A stretch of 64,000 nucleotides of DNA, taken from positions 124,001 to 188,000 of the forward strand of contig NZ_NWVD01000004.1 in NCBI RefSeq assembly GCF_002374835.1, written 5' to 3'. This stretch comes from Sphingomonas ginsenosidimutans. GTDB lineage: Bacteria; Pseudomonadota; Alphaproteobacteria; Sphingomonadales; Sphingomonadaceae. Within the stretch, counting starts at the first letter, position 1, and every line of letters starts with the position of its first letter. Below are positions 51,212 to 61,627 of the stretch, in pieces. The position numbers and the translations under genes are program-made. The notes below the pieces were generated by a model. That model saw nothing but the letters and a program-made list of their open reading frames with translations. It searched no databases and was not told the origin of the DNA.

Positions 51212-53724
51212 TGTGCGACGCTCGCGGTCCTCGCCCCGCCCAACTCCGCCTCATCAGTCGCCCGCGCGAGCAGTTGATCGACGATGATGCGGCCGACATC
51301 GTTCTGCCACAGCCACAGGCCGTTGGCCTGGCCGCGAAAGCTGCGTTCGCCGCCCAGCTGGCCCGAAGGGACATAGCCGGCCGCCAGCCCGATCCCGAAC
51401 GCGCCCGGCACCGGCGCCCCGGCTGTATCGACCAGCCGGCAGCGATCGTCCACCATCGCGCCATGGGTCGGCCCGTCGCTGCGCAGGCGGATCGCGCGCC
51501 CGCCTTCGTCGAGCAGCGGCAGGGCGTTGGGACGATAGCCGAAGGCGGCGACCACGCAGTCGGCGTCGTCCAGGATGCGCAACGCCGCGTCGTCGTCGGC
51601 CATGCGGTGCAGACGCAGGCGGGGATCGCCGCGGCGGCCGTTGATGCCCAGCGAATGGATCACCAGCTCCCGCGCCTCCAGCCGAAAGCCGGCGAGGCGA
51701 TAGACGAATCCCGACACCGGGCAGATATCGTCGGCGGTGAAATCGTCATAGCCGTCGGCGCGCGCCGCCTCTGCCGAGGGGTAGAACGGCCGGAGCGGCC
51801 GACGGTGCAGAACGGTGATCGAGCCGGCGTTGAGCGCCAGCGAGGGCTGCGCCTTTAACAGGCGCGCGGCACAGGAAATGGCGCTGGTCGATCCGCCGAC
51901 GATCGCGATCCGGAGGGGACGTCCGCGATCGCCGAGCAGGTGCCGCAGTGCCTCCACGCCCTCCTCGCGCAGCAAGGTGTCGGACTGGATCAGCCGGCTG
52001 CCGCAGCGTTCGACCAGCGTGTGGCCGGCGACCTTTTCCTCCACCAGGCGGATCGCGGGCTGGTGCCCGCCCGTGGCGACGACGATCGAACGGGCGGACA
52101 GCTCGACCGAGCTGCCGTCCGCGCGTTCGCGCGCCCGCACATGCCACAGGCCGTCCGCTCCATGGCGGGCGGAGACGACCTCGTGCCCGGTCAGCACCGC
52201 GCCGCCCAGCGCGCACAGTCGCTCGGACAGGACCGAGCCGAGCCGGTCGAGGTACGCACCCACCTTGGGCAGCGGTACGCCCAGCCCCCCGATATGCGCG
52301 CGGATCGCCTGCTCCTCCGGCTCGCCGGCGAGCGACAGGCCGGGGGGCAGCGCGGCGTCGGCGGTGAGGAAGGTTTCGGCGCTGCTGTCCGAGGTGATGC
52401 CATAGCGGCCGAGCAACCCCGCGCCGACGCGATCGCCGCGATCGACGATCGTCGTGCCGAGCGCTCCCATCTGCTCCAAGCGTCCCGCCTTTGTCGCTGC
52501 ACACAGCAGCGCGGTGCCAGCCGGCCCTCCGCCGATAATGACCGCGGCCAGTTCGCGATCCGCGGGTACCGCGGCGGCCGCCCGGATGGGCCGCGGCATG
52601 GCGTCGCACACCTGGCCGAATGTCTGCGCGACGCGGTCGACGTCGGCGATCGTCATCGCGTCCGTGACCGGCAGGACAACCGCACGCGCGGCGATATCGT
52701 GCGTCACCGGCAGATCGTCGATCAGGCAGGTCTCGCGGAAGTGTGGCTGCTCGGCCAGATGCGGGCTGAAATAGGCGCCGGCACCGATTCCGCGCTCGGC
52801 GAGGCGCGCGACGATCGCGTCGCGATGCGGCGCCAGCGTGGGCGGCAGCAGCACCGGAAAGAACTGCATCGCCTGGCGATGCCCCGCGGGGCGTTGCAAT
52901 GTGAAGCGGCCGAGCCGCTCGCGATAGCGCGCCGCCAGCGTTTCGCGATGCGCGGAAACGGCATCGATCTCGTCAAGCTTGGCGAGCGCCAGCAGCGCGG
53001 GAACCTCGGCCAGCTTGGCGTTCAGGCCCGGCAGCGTCGCGGAACGCGCGCCGTCGAATCCGAAGTTGGCCATCGAGCGCAACGCCGCGATCGTCGCCGC
53101 ATCGCGGCAATAGACGACACCGCCTTCCGATGTCGCGAACGTCTTGGTCGCGTGCATCGAGAAGACCACCGGAAACGGCGCGTCGGTGCCGAAGGCCCGC
53201 CCCTCGGCATCCTGCGAGCCGAGCGACGCGGCGGCGTCCACCACCACCGCCAGATCGTGGCGACGCGCCAGCCAGGCGTAATGATCGAGATCGATGCTGT
53301 TCCCGAACGTGGCGTAGGGCACGATCGCACCGATGCGCCGTCCGTAGCGTTCGATCAGGCGGCCGATCGCGGCAGTATCCAGCGCCCAGTCGTCGGGATC
53401 GCAGTCCGCCAGCAACGGCGTGGCGCCGCACCACAGCGCCGCCTGCGCCGTCGCGGCAAAGGTAAAGGAAGGCATGATCACCAGCGACCGCGCCGGGTCG
53501 CGGCCGTGGAGCGCGTGCCGCAGCGCCAGCATCAGCCCCAGAGTCGCATTCGCCACCGCCAGACATGCGCCGCGCCCGCCGAACAATCGCTCGGTCATCT
53601 CCTGCTCGAATTGCTGCACCACTGGCCCGTTGTTGCTGAACGTGCCCGACGCCTCGACCGCTTCCAGTTGCGCGATCATCCGGCTGAGCCGTGCGGGACG
53701 CGGGGCGATAAGGGGCAGGTCCAT
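51208..53724 (-). CDS. Fusion of DegT/DnrJ PLP aminotransferase with FAD/NAD(P)-binding oxidoreductase
   Basis: One 838-residue frame with two enzymes. Residues ~1-375 are a DegT/DnrJ/EryC1-type aminotransferase: NNGPVVQQFE at the start, the PLP-pyridine Asp in VVVDAAASLGS (D163) and the Schiff-base Lys in HATKTF (K194). Residues ~392-830 are a flavoprotein: AVIIGGGPAG (398-403), GRYGITSDSSAETFL, VVATGG (550-553) and a second nucleotide site IAIVGGSTSAIS (610-615). That layout resembles amine N-hydroxylase/PF13454-type proteins. DegT enzymes usually aminate keto-sugars, so a sugar amination followed by oxidation is the simplest guess. No signal peptide. Confidence 0.9.
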   Translation of the reverse strand: MDLPLIAPRPARLSRMIAQLEAVEASGTFSNNGPVVQQFEQEMTERLFGGRGACLAVANATLGLMLALRHALHGRDPARSLVIMPSFTFAATAQAALWCGATPLLADCDPDDWALDTAAIGRLIERYGRRIGAIVPYATFGNSIDLDHYAWLARRHDLAVVVDAAASLGSQDAEGRAFGTDAPFPVVFSMHATKTFATSEGGVVYCRDAATIAALRSMANFGFDGARSATLPGLNAKLAEVPALLALAKLDEIDAVSAHRETLAARYRERLGRFTLQRPAGHRQAMQFFPVLLPPTLAPHRDAIVARLAERGIGAGAYFSPHLAEQPHFRETCLIDDLPVTHDIAARAVVLPVTDAMTIADVDRVAQTFGQVCDAMPRPIRAAAAVPADRELAAVIIGGGPAGTALLCAATKAGRLEQMGALGTTIVDRGDRVGAGLLGRYGITSDSSAETFLTADAALPPGLSLAGEPEEQAIRAHIGGLGVPLPKVGAYLDRLGSVLSERLCALGGAVLTGHEVVSARHGADGLWHVRARERADGSSVELSARSIVVATGGHQPAIRLVEEKVAGHTLVERCGSRLIQSDTLLREEGVEALRHLLGDRGRPLRIAIVGGSTSAISCAARLLKAQPSLALNAGSITVLHRRPLRPFYPSAEAARADGYDDFTADDICPVSGFVYRLAGFRLEARELVIHSLGINGRRGDPRLRLHRMADDDAALRILDDADCVVAAFGYRPNALPLLDEGGRAIRLRSDGPTHGAMVDDRCRLVDTAGAPVPGAFGIGLAAGYVPSGQLGGERSFRGQANGLWLWQNDVGRIIVDQLLARATDEAELGGARTASVAQ

Positions 53725-53823
53725 CGAAAGTCCATTTGGTGGCGCGATGACGCGCGTTATGAGGCGTGGGACTTAAGACTTCGTGCCCGTATCGGCCGGG
53801 TTTTACTCATGGCGGGGATTGGG

Positions 53824-54567
53824 ATGATCGAGCGATTGGTGACGATCATGGCGCGGTTGCGCGGACCGGGCGGATGCGAATGGGACCGTGCGCAGTCGTT
53901 CGCGACGATTGCGCCCTATACGATCGAGGAAGCCTATGAGGTGGCCGACGCGATCGAGCGTGGCGATCTGGCGGACCTGAAGGACGAGTTGGGCGATCTG
54001 CTGCTGCAGGTGGTGTTCCACAGCCGGATCGCCGAGGAAGCCGGCGCCTTCGCCCTGCCCGATGTGGTCGACGCCATCAGCGACAAGATGGAGCGACGCC
54101 ATCCGCATATCTTCGGCGACGAGGTCGAGGGCGGCCACCACCGATGGGAAGAGGTGAAGGCCGCCGAGCGATCGGCGCGCGGGGCACGGAGCGCGCTGGA
54201 CGGGGTCGCGCTGGGCCTGCCTGCGCTGGCGCGCGCCGAGAAGCTGCAGAAGCGGGCGGGACGTGTCGGTTTCGACTGGCCCGACGCCGACGGGCCGCGC
54301 GCCAAGATCGACGAGGAACTGGCGGAGGTCGCCGGCGCCGCGAACGATGCCGCGCGCAAGGAGGAAATCGGCGACCTGCTGTTCGCGGTGGTCAACTGGG
54401 CGCGGCATCTGGGCGTCGACCCCGAAGCGGCATTGCGCGCGGCCAATGGCAAGTTCGAACGCCGCTTCGGCCAGATGGAGGAGATGGGCGGCGCGGCGTT
54501 CGCGGGCATGGACCTTGACGCCAAGGAACAGTTGTGGCGCGCCGCCAAGGCCGCCGAGCACGGCTGA
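53824..54567 (+). CDS. mazG: Nucleoside triphosphate pyrophosphohydrolase MazG
   Basis: A 247-residue protein with two MazG helical modules. The N-terminal one has EEAYEVADAI and DELGDLLLQVVFH; the second has KIDEELAEV and EEIGDLLFAVVNWARHLG, with the Glu/Asp metal ligands ExxE and ExxD in both. It hydrolyses (d)NTPs to monophosphates, linked to nutrient-stress control and mutation avoidance. The ATG at 53824 is preferred over one at 53809. Convergent with hflX. Confidence 0.95.
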   Translation: MIERLVTIMARLRGPGGCEWDRAQSFATIAPYTIEEAYEVADAIERGDLADLKDELGDLLLQVVFHSRIAEEAGAFALPDVVDAISDKMERRHPHIFGDEVEGGHHRWEEVKAAERSARGARSALDGVALGLPALARAEKLQKRAGRVGFDWPDADGPRAKIDEELAEVAGAANDAARKEEIGDLLFAVVNWARHLGVDPEAALRAANGKFERRFGQMEEMGGAAFAGMDLDAKEQLWRAAKAAEHG

Positions 54568-54579
54568 CGGCGGGCGATC

Positions 54580-55887
54580 TCAGCGCGTGGCGAACCGTTC
54601 GTAATCGCTGGGCGCCATCCGCACCTCATAGGTGACGCTGGCGCCTTCCACGTCCTGTGCCAGCACCTCGCCATGCGCGTGGAGCCATGCGGCCCCCGCC
54701 CCGTCCCCGGCGTCGAGCGTCACAGAATAGCGTTGATGACCGGCGGTCAGCCGTTCGGCGACGTGGCGGATCAACGCATCGACGCCCTCCCCCGTCAGCG
54801 CGGACAGCGGGATGACGTCGTCGCGGCGCGCTGCCTCGACCAGCAGTTCCTCGCGCGCGTCGCCGCTCAGCAGGTCGAGCTTGTTCCACGCCTCGATCCG
54901 CGGAGTGGTTTCCGCGACGCCGACGTCGGTCAGCACCCCCTCCACATCCGCCTTCTGCGCGGCGGTGTCGGGATGCGCGACGTCACGGACGTGGATCAGC
55001 AGATCCGCGGACACCACCTCCTCCAGCGTCGCCTTAAAGGCGGCGACCAGCTGCGTCGGCAGTTCGGAAACGAACCCCACCGTGTCGGACAGGATCGCCT
55101 TGTCGATGCCGGGCAGCGCGATCTGGCGCAACGTCGGGTCGAGCGTCGCGAACAGCAGGTCTTCCGCCATCACATGGCTGCCGGTCAGGCGGTTGAACAG
55201 TGTCGACTTGCCGGCATTGGTGTAGCCGACCAGCGCGATCACCGGCCAGGGCGCGCGCTGCCGCCGCTCGCGATGCAGACCGCGCGTGCGGGTCACCTGC
55301 TCCAGCTCGCGCCGCAGCCGCGCCATCCAGTCGCGGATCAGCCGGCGGTCGGCCTCGATTTGCGTTTCGCCCGGGCCGCCCAGGAAGCCGAAGCCGCCGC
55401 GCTGGCGTTCCAGGTGCGTCCAGCTGCGCACCAACCGCCCCGATTGATAGTCGAGATGCGCCAGTTCGACCTGCAACCGCCCCTCCGCGGTCGCGGCCCG
55501 CTCCCCGAAGATTTCAAGGATCAGGCCGGTGCGGTCGATCACCTTGGCCTCCAGCGCGGTTTCGAGGTTGCGCTGCTGGATCGGCGACAGGCTGCCGTCG
55601 ACGACGATCAGGCCGGCGTCCTCCATTCGCGCGCGCGTTGCCAGCTCTTCGATCTGGCCGGAGCCGATCAGCGTGGCGGCACGCGGGGTACGGACGCGGA
55701 ACGATAGGCGGTCGACGACGACGACCCCGATCGCCTCGGCAAGGCCCGCGGTCTCCTCCAGCCTGGCGTCGGCGTCGCGCGACGAACCGCCCAGATCCGG
55801 GTAGACCACGATCGCGCGCGCGCCGCGGCTGAACTCGTCGCGGTCGCGCTCGAAACCGGTGCTCAAGACGTCATCCCCGCCGCTCAA
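54580..55887 (-). CDS. hflX: GTPase HflX
   Basis: A 435-residue ribosome-associated GTPase that rescues stalled or heat-damaged ribosomes. The N-terminal HflX domain (with a glycine-rich [21 protein letters not shown]) precedes the G domain: G1 [11 protein letters not shown], the G3 DTVGF region, G4 NKLD. The start is non-ATG: TTG at 55887 overlaps the hfq stop (TTGA), and another TTG at 55866 (GGGGATGACGTC upstream) is the alternative. The hfq-hflX pairing is conserved. Confidence 0.95.
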   Translation of the reverse strand: MSGGDDVLSTGFERDRDEFSRGARAIVVYPDLGGSSRDADARLEETAGLAEAIGVVVVDRLSFRVRTPRAATLIGSGQIEELATRARMEDAGLIVVDGSLSPIQQRNLETALEAKVIDRTGLILEIFGERAATAEGRLQVELAHLDYQSGRLVRSWTHLERQRGGFGFLGGPGETQIEADRRLIRDWMARLRRELEQVTRTRGLHRERRQRAPWPVIALVGYTNAGKSTLFNRLTGSHVMAEDLLFATLDPTLRQIALPGIDKAILSDTVGFVSELPTQLVAAFKATLEEVVSADLLIHVRDVAHPDTAAQKADVEGVLTDVGVAETTPRIEAWNKLDLLSGDAREELLVEAARRDDVIPLSALTGEGVDALIRHVAERLTAGHQRYSVTLDAGDGAGAAWLHAHGEVLAQDVEGASVTYEVRMAPSDYERFATR

Positions 55888-56375
55888 TCCTCATCCGCGA
55901 CGCCGGCTTCCTCGGCCAGGTTCAACGGACGCGACGGCTGGATGGTGGAAACGGCGTGCTTGTAGACCAGCTGCGCCATGCCGTCGCGTTGGAGGAGCAT
56001 GCAGAACAGATCAAAGCCGGCGATCGCGCCCTGCAACATCACGCCGTTGACCAAGAACATCGTCACCGGATCTTCCGACTTGCGCACCGCCGACAAGAAA
56101 ATGTCCTGCAACTGCGGCTGCTTCTTCGGCTGTTCGGTCAGCTGGCCGACGATGCCGGAGACGTCAACCGGACCGGCCGGCATGATGGTGGAGATCGCAT
56201 GCTTGTAGATCAGCTGCGACTGGCCGTCGCGCCGCAGCAGGACCGAGAAATTGTCGAACCAGGTGACGATCCCCTGGAGCTTCACGCCCTTGACCAGGAA
56301 CATGGTCACCGGGGTCTTGGACTTGCGCAGCGCATTCAGGAACAGGTCCTGGAGCGAGGTCTGCTTGTCGGCCAT
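55884..56375 (-). CDS. hfq: Double-length RNA chaperone Hfq (two fused Sm domains)
   Basis: A 163-residue protein containing two complete Hfq units instead of the usual ~70-100 residues with one. Copy 1 is residues ~8-66 and copy 2 ~89-147; each has the LQD start, the Sm1 core and the YKHA(I/V)STI Sm2 block (57-59 and 138-140). The linker is [12 protein letters not shown]. Three such chains could make the ring that six normal Hfq subunits form. Copy 2 differs at distal-face and rim residues (Lys31-equivalent is Met; the rim RKSK becomes RKSE). The ATG has AAGGAT upstream. Downstream hflX overlaps it; ntrX is upstream. Confidence 0.95.
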   Translation of the reverse strand: MADKQTSLQDLFLNALRKSKTPVTMFLVKGVKLQGIVTWFDNFSVLLRRDGQSQLIYKHAISTIMPAGPVDVSGIVGQLTEQPKKQPQLQDIFLSAVRKSEDPVTMFLVNGVMLQGAIAGFDLFCMLLQRDGMAQLVYKHAVSTIQPSRPLNLAEEAGVADED

Positions 56376-56504
56376 GGAATGATATCCTTGTTTTTGGCGG
56401 GAGGTTCCCCGCGTGGCGCGCCGTTGCCGGCGTCGGGTACGTCGTCGTTGCGACCGGCCGAAAATAGGGACCGCCGTGTCCTGCGTCCAGACGTGGCGCG
56501 TGCG

Positions 56505-57875
<1,371 letters not shown>

Positions 57876-57879
57876 GGCG

Positions 57880-60201
57880 TCAGATCCGGTTTCTGGTGAG
57901 GGCGGCGATCGTGCGATCGTCGTCCTGGGAAGGCGATGCGTCGTTCGTCGCCAGCGCGTGAAGCTGCGCCGTATCGAACGACAGCGTGACAATGGTGCCG
58001 CCCTCGGGGCGGTCGGTGAAGGTCATCGTGCCGAAATGCTCCTCGACGATTTTCTTGACGATCGCCAGCCCCAGCCCGGTGCCGCGCGCGCGCGTGGTCA
58101 TATAGGGTTCGACGATCCGGTCGCGCTCGACCGGCAGGCCGACGCCGCTGTCGGCGACGGTGATGACGGTGCGTTCGCCGGTCTCGGCCAGCGTCATCGT
58201 CACGATGCTTTCGCCGCGATCCGCCGCCTCGACCGCCTCCACCGCATTCTTGACGATATTGGTCAGCGCCTGGCCGATCTGGCGGCGATCGCACACCAGC
58301 GTCGGGCCCGGATCGCGATGGTCCAGCGTGAAGCGGATGCCGGGGTGCGCCACTTCATGCAGGAACATCGTCTGGCGCGCGATGTCGACCAGCGATTCCT
58401 CGCGGAACACCGGTTTGGGCATCCGCGCGAACGACGAAAATTCGTCGACCATCCGCCTGAGGTCACCGACCTGCCGGACGATCGTGTCGGTCAGCCGTGC
58501 GAAGGTGGTGTCGCCCGCCTCGATCTTGCTACCATACCGGCGTTGCAGCCGCTCGGCGGCCAGCTGGATCGGGGTCAGCGGGTTCTTGATCTCATGCGCG
58601 ATGCGGCGCGCGACATCCGCCCAGGCGGCGCGGCGCTGGTCGGTCAGCTGCTGCGTGATATCGTCGAAGGTGATGATCGGCCCGCCGCCGTCTCGCGCGA
58701 TGCGTAGCGCGAAGGTGCGCGGTTCGCCCTGCACATTGAGCTGCACGGTCGCCTCGCGCGCTCCCTTGTCGAGTAGCGGGGCGAGGTCCGGCGCGACCTC
58801 GGCCAGCGGGCGTCCCACGGGCGACGCCTCCAGCCCCAGCAGCAGCTGTGCCGAGCTGTTGATGAGACGGATTGTCCGGTCGTTGCCGTCGACCGAGATG
58901 ACCCCCGCCGAAATCCCCGACATCACCGCCTCGATCAGCGCGCGGCGGTTGTCGAGCTGGGCATAGGCGGTGACGAGCGCGTTGTTCTGCGTTTCCAGCC
59001 GCGCGGTCATGCTGTTGAACGCGGTGGTGAGCGTCCCCAGCTCGTCGCGATCGAGCGTATCGGGCGCGCGGGCCGACAGGTCGCCGTCCTCCACCCGTCG
59101 CGCGGCGTCGACCAGTTCGCCGACCGGGCGCACCAGCCGGTCCGCAACCGCCAGCGCGATCCACACCGCGAAGGCAACGATCAGCAGCGAGACGATCAAC
59201 AGCGCGGCGTTGAACTGCAACTGGAGCGAGCGCGCCTTGGCCAACAGCTGGCGATAGTTTCGCAGCGCCGCCTCCGCGCGGGTCGTCTGCGTCGTCATCT
59301 CCTTGGGATCGGTGACGCGCGCGGCGTACAGGTAGACGTCGGCCGTGCCGGGAAGGCGCGTGAATACCTGGATCCGGTCGCCGGTGATGACGACGTCGCT
59401 GCGTCGTTGATCCTTTTGCAGCCGTGCGATCGCCTGCGGCGTGATCTGGCGCGCGATGTCGATCTCGTAAGGATTGACGACCGCCAGCGTCTGCAGCCCG
59501 CCGCGCGGATTGAGCGCGAACAGCGCCCCTTCGGACAGGCTGCGGTAATAGACCTGTCGCCCGAAGAAATTGGGGAAGGCCGCGCCGTCGATCGGCTCCT
59601 CGCGAAGGAACGCGGACAGATCGTCCGCCATGGTGATCGTCGCTTCCTCCCACCGCTGGAGGATCTGGTCATAGGAGGCGCGCGTCAGCGAGGCGGCATT
59701 CTCGAACATCCCACGCGAGCGGTCGGAGTACCAGAATTGCACGCCATATTGGAACAGCAGCGACGCGAAGATCGTCACCAGCAGCGCCGGCACCGCCGCC
59801 ACGATCGAGAACAGCAGGACGAGGCGGACATGGAGCACCCCCTCCCCGCCGACCGGCGATCGTGCCGCGCGGCTGCGCGCGATCCGGCGACCGAGCAGCA
59901 TCAGCAGCGCGATCCCCGCGACCAGATTCGCAACCAGCAGCAGCGCCACGATCGGGGGAGCGAGAAGGCCATCGGCCCCGCCCTCTCCCTTGACCACGAA
60001 ATAGCTGCCGATCGCCACAGCGATGGCGGCACCCAGTACCGTCAGTTCCACGACAGGCGTGACGACCGGCCAGCCGCCGGGGCGCAGCGTCGGACGCAAC
60101 GAGGAAGGGGGCGCGGCTCCCGCGGTCATCATGTCATCGTTACAACATCCCTGTTGCATCGAGAACACATATTTGTGCGCTTCATCCGTCGGAAGCGGCA
60201 C
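57880..60201 (-). CDS. ntrY: Membrane sensor histidine kinase NtrY
   Basis: A 773-residue kinase, cognate partner of NtrX; the pair controls nitrogen, redox and envelope responses. Several transmembrane helices are visible in the first ~330 residues (LGAAIAVAIGSYFVV, IVALLLVANLVAGIALLMLLG, VLLFSIVAAVPALLVTIFASLL, LIVSLLIVAFAVWIALAVAD), with a periplasmic region between the last two. Then come HAMP, PAS (from MSGISAGVISVDG), HisKA ([13 protein letters not shown]) and ATPase (NIVKNAVEAVEAA, GTGLGLAI) domains. Start: ATG at 60201 overlaps ntrC by 20 bases; ATGs at 60132/60129 are alternatives and would leave a short palindrome-rich leader. Confidence 0.94.
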   Translation of the reverse strand: MPLPTDEAHKYVFSMQQGCCNDDMMTAGAAPPSSLRPTLRPGGWPVVTPVVELTVLGAAIAVAIGSYFVVKGEGGADGLLAPPIVALLLVANLVAGIALLMLLGRRIARSRAARSPVGGEGVLHVRLVLLFSIVAAVPALLVTIFASLLFQYGVQFWYSDRSRGMFENAASLTRASYDQILQRWEEATITMADDLSAFLREEPIDGAAFPNFFGRQVYYRSLSEGALFALNPRGGLQTLAVVNPYEIDIARQITPQAIARLQKDQRRSDVVITGDRIQVFTRLPGTADVYLYAARVTDPKEMTTQTTRAEAALRNYRQLLAKARSLQLQFNAALLIVSLLIVAFAVWIALAVADRLVRPVGELVDAARRVEDGDLSARAPDTLDRDELGTLTTAFNSMTARLETQNNALVTAYAQLDNRRALIEAVMSGISAGVISVDGNDRTIRLINSSAQLLLGLEASPVGRPLAEVAPDLAPLLDKGAREATVQLNVQGEPRTFALRIARDGGGPIITFDDITQQLTDQRRAAWADVARRIAHEIKNPLTPIQLAAERLQRRYGSKIEAGDTTFARLTDTIVRQVGDLRRMVDEFSSFARMPKPVFREESLVDIARQTMFLHEVAHPGIRFTLDHRDPGPTLVCDRRQIGQALTNIVKNAVEAVEAADRGESIVTMTLAETGERTVITVADSGVGLPVERDRIVEPYMTTRARGTGLGLAIVKKIVEEHFGTMTFTDRPEGGTIVTLSFDTAQLHALATNDASPSQDDDRTIAALTRNRI
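60138..60180. promoter_or_regulatory. Two small palindromes at the ntrC-ntrY junction
   Basis: CAACA-TCCC-TGTTG (60142-60155) and CACATATTTGTG (60166-60177) lie in the space between the ntrC stop and the later possible ntrY starts. If ntrY begins at 60132 or 60129, they would be a leader or operator for ntrYX; if it begins at 60201, they are inside the coding sequence. The AT-rich second palindrome is unusual for this genome. Confidence 0.3.
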
Positions 60202-61627
60202 ATGATCCCGTTGCGACCTCGATGCCGAGCATGTCCAGTCGCTTGCGCAGCGTGTTGCGGTTCAGCCCCATCGCGCGGGCCGCGCGCAGCTGATTGCCGC
60301 CGTGCCGTGCCAGCATCGCCTCGATCAACGGGCGCTCCACTTCGGCAATGACACGGGCGTACAGCGAGCCGTCATCGAGCGCGCGGGGCTCTTGGCGAGC
60401 CAGCCGCTCGATCATCGCATGGACGGCAGCGTCGATCCCCGCGTCGGGCACCGCATCCGCGTTAGGCGTGGCGGAACCGATCGTCGCGCGTACCTCGGCG
60501 GCGCCGATATGGTCGTCGCGCGACAGCGCGGCGAGCCGCCGCATCAGGTTTTCCAGCTCCCGCACGTTGCCGGGCCAGTCATAGGCCTCCAGCGCCGCGA
60601 CCGCGGCGGCGTCGAGCGTCTTGCGCGGCAGCCCCGCTTCGGCGGCGCGATCCAGGAAGTGCCGCGCCAGTTCGGCGATGTCGCCGCGCCGTTCGCGCAA
60701 CGCGGGCAGCGCGATGGGCACGACGTTGAGCCGGTAGTACAGGTCCTCGCGGAACTGGCCGGTGACGACTGCCTGTTGCAGATCGCGGTTGGTCGCCGCG
60801 ACGATGCGCACGTCGGCGCGGATCGTCCGCGCGCCGCCGACCGTGGTGAACTCGCCCGATTGCAACACGCGCAGCAGCCGGGTCTGCGCCTCGAGCGGCA
60901 TGTCGCCGATCTCGTCCAGGAACAACGTGCCGCCTGCCGCCTGTTCGAAGCGGCCGGCGCTGCGCTGCGCCGCGCCGGTGAAGGCGCCGCGTTCGTGCCC
61001 GAACAGTTCGGCCTCGATCAGTTCGCGCGGAATCGCGGCCATGTTGATCGGCACGAACGGCGCGTCCCGGCGCGCCCCCAGATCGTGGATCGCGCGTGCG
61101 ACCAGTTCCTTGCCCGTCCCCGATTCGCCCGACACCAGCACGGTCAGGTCGTTCGACACCACACGCGCGATGACGCGATAGACGTCCTGCATCGCCGGCG
61201 AACGGCCGATCAGCGGCAGCGACGCATCCTCCGACGGCGTCGCCTCACCCGCATTGGCCGCCCGGCGGGCCAGCGCCGCGGCGACGGTGCGGGTCAGCGT
61301 GTCGAGGTCGAACGGCTTGGGCAGATAGTCATAGGCGCCCGCCTCGTTCGCGCGCACCGCGGTGGTCAGCGTGTTGCGCGCCGACAGGACGATGACCGGC
61401 ATGTCGGGATGGTCGGCGACGATCCGCGTGGCATGATCGATGCCGTCCCCATCTGGCAGCACGACGTCGGTCAGCAGCACGTCGGGCGGGTGCGAGCGCA
61501 TCTCGCGCGCCAGCTCCCCCAGGGTGGCGACCGCGCGCACCTGATGCCCGGCGCGTTTCAGGGCATGGACCACGACGGTACGGATGGCATCGTCGTCATC
61601 GACCAGCAGGATGCGGCCTGCGGTCAC
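60182..61627 (-). CDS. ntrC: Nitrogen regulation response regulator NtrC (NR(I))
   Basis: A 481-residue sigma54 activator. Receiver with D54 (LLTDVVLPDGDG), AAA+ domain with Walker A GESGTGKELVA, an intact GAFTGA loop in HERGAFTGA, Walker B LFLDEIGDMP, and a Fis-type helix-turn-helix end (RAARAMGLNRNTLRKRL). It turns on nitrogen-assimilation genes when phosphorylated. It begins with GTG overlapping the ntrB stop (GTGA). Confidence 0.97.
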   Translation of the reverse strand: MTAGRILLVDDDDAIRTVVVHALKRAGHQVRAVATLGELAREMRSHPPDVLLTDVVLPDGDGIDHATRIVADHPDMPVIVLSARNTLTTAVRANEAGAYDYLPKPFDLDTLTRTVAAALARRAANAGEATPSEDASLPLIGRSPAMQDVYRVIARVVSNDLTVLVSGESGTGKELVARAIHDLGARRDAPFVPINMAAIPRELIEAELFGHERGAFTGAAQRSAGRFEQAAGGTLFLDEIGDMPLEAQTRLLRVLQSGEFTTVGGARTIRADVRIVAATNRDLQQAVVTGQFREDLYYRLNVVPIALPALRERRGDIAELARHFLDRAAEAGLPRKTLDAAAVAALEAYDWPGNVRELENLMRRLAALSRDDHIGAAEVRATIGSATPNADAVPDAGIDAAVHAMIERLARQEPRALDDGSLYARVIAEVERPLIEAMLARHGGNQLRAARAMGLNRNTLRKRLDMLGIEVATGSCAASDG

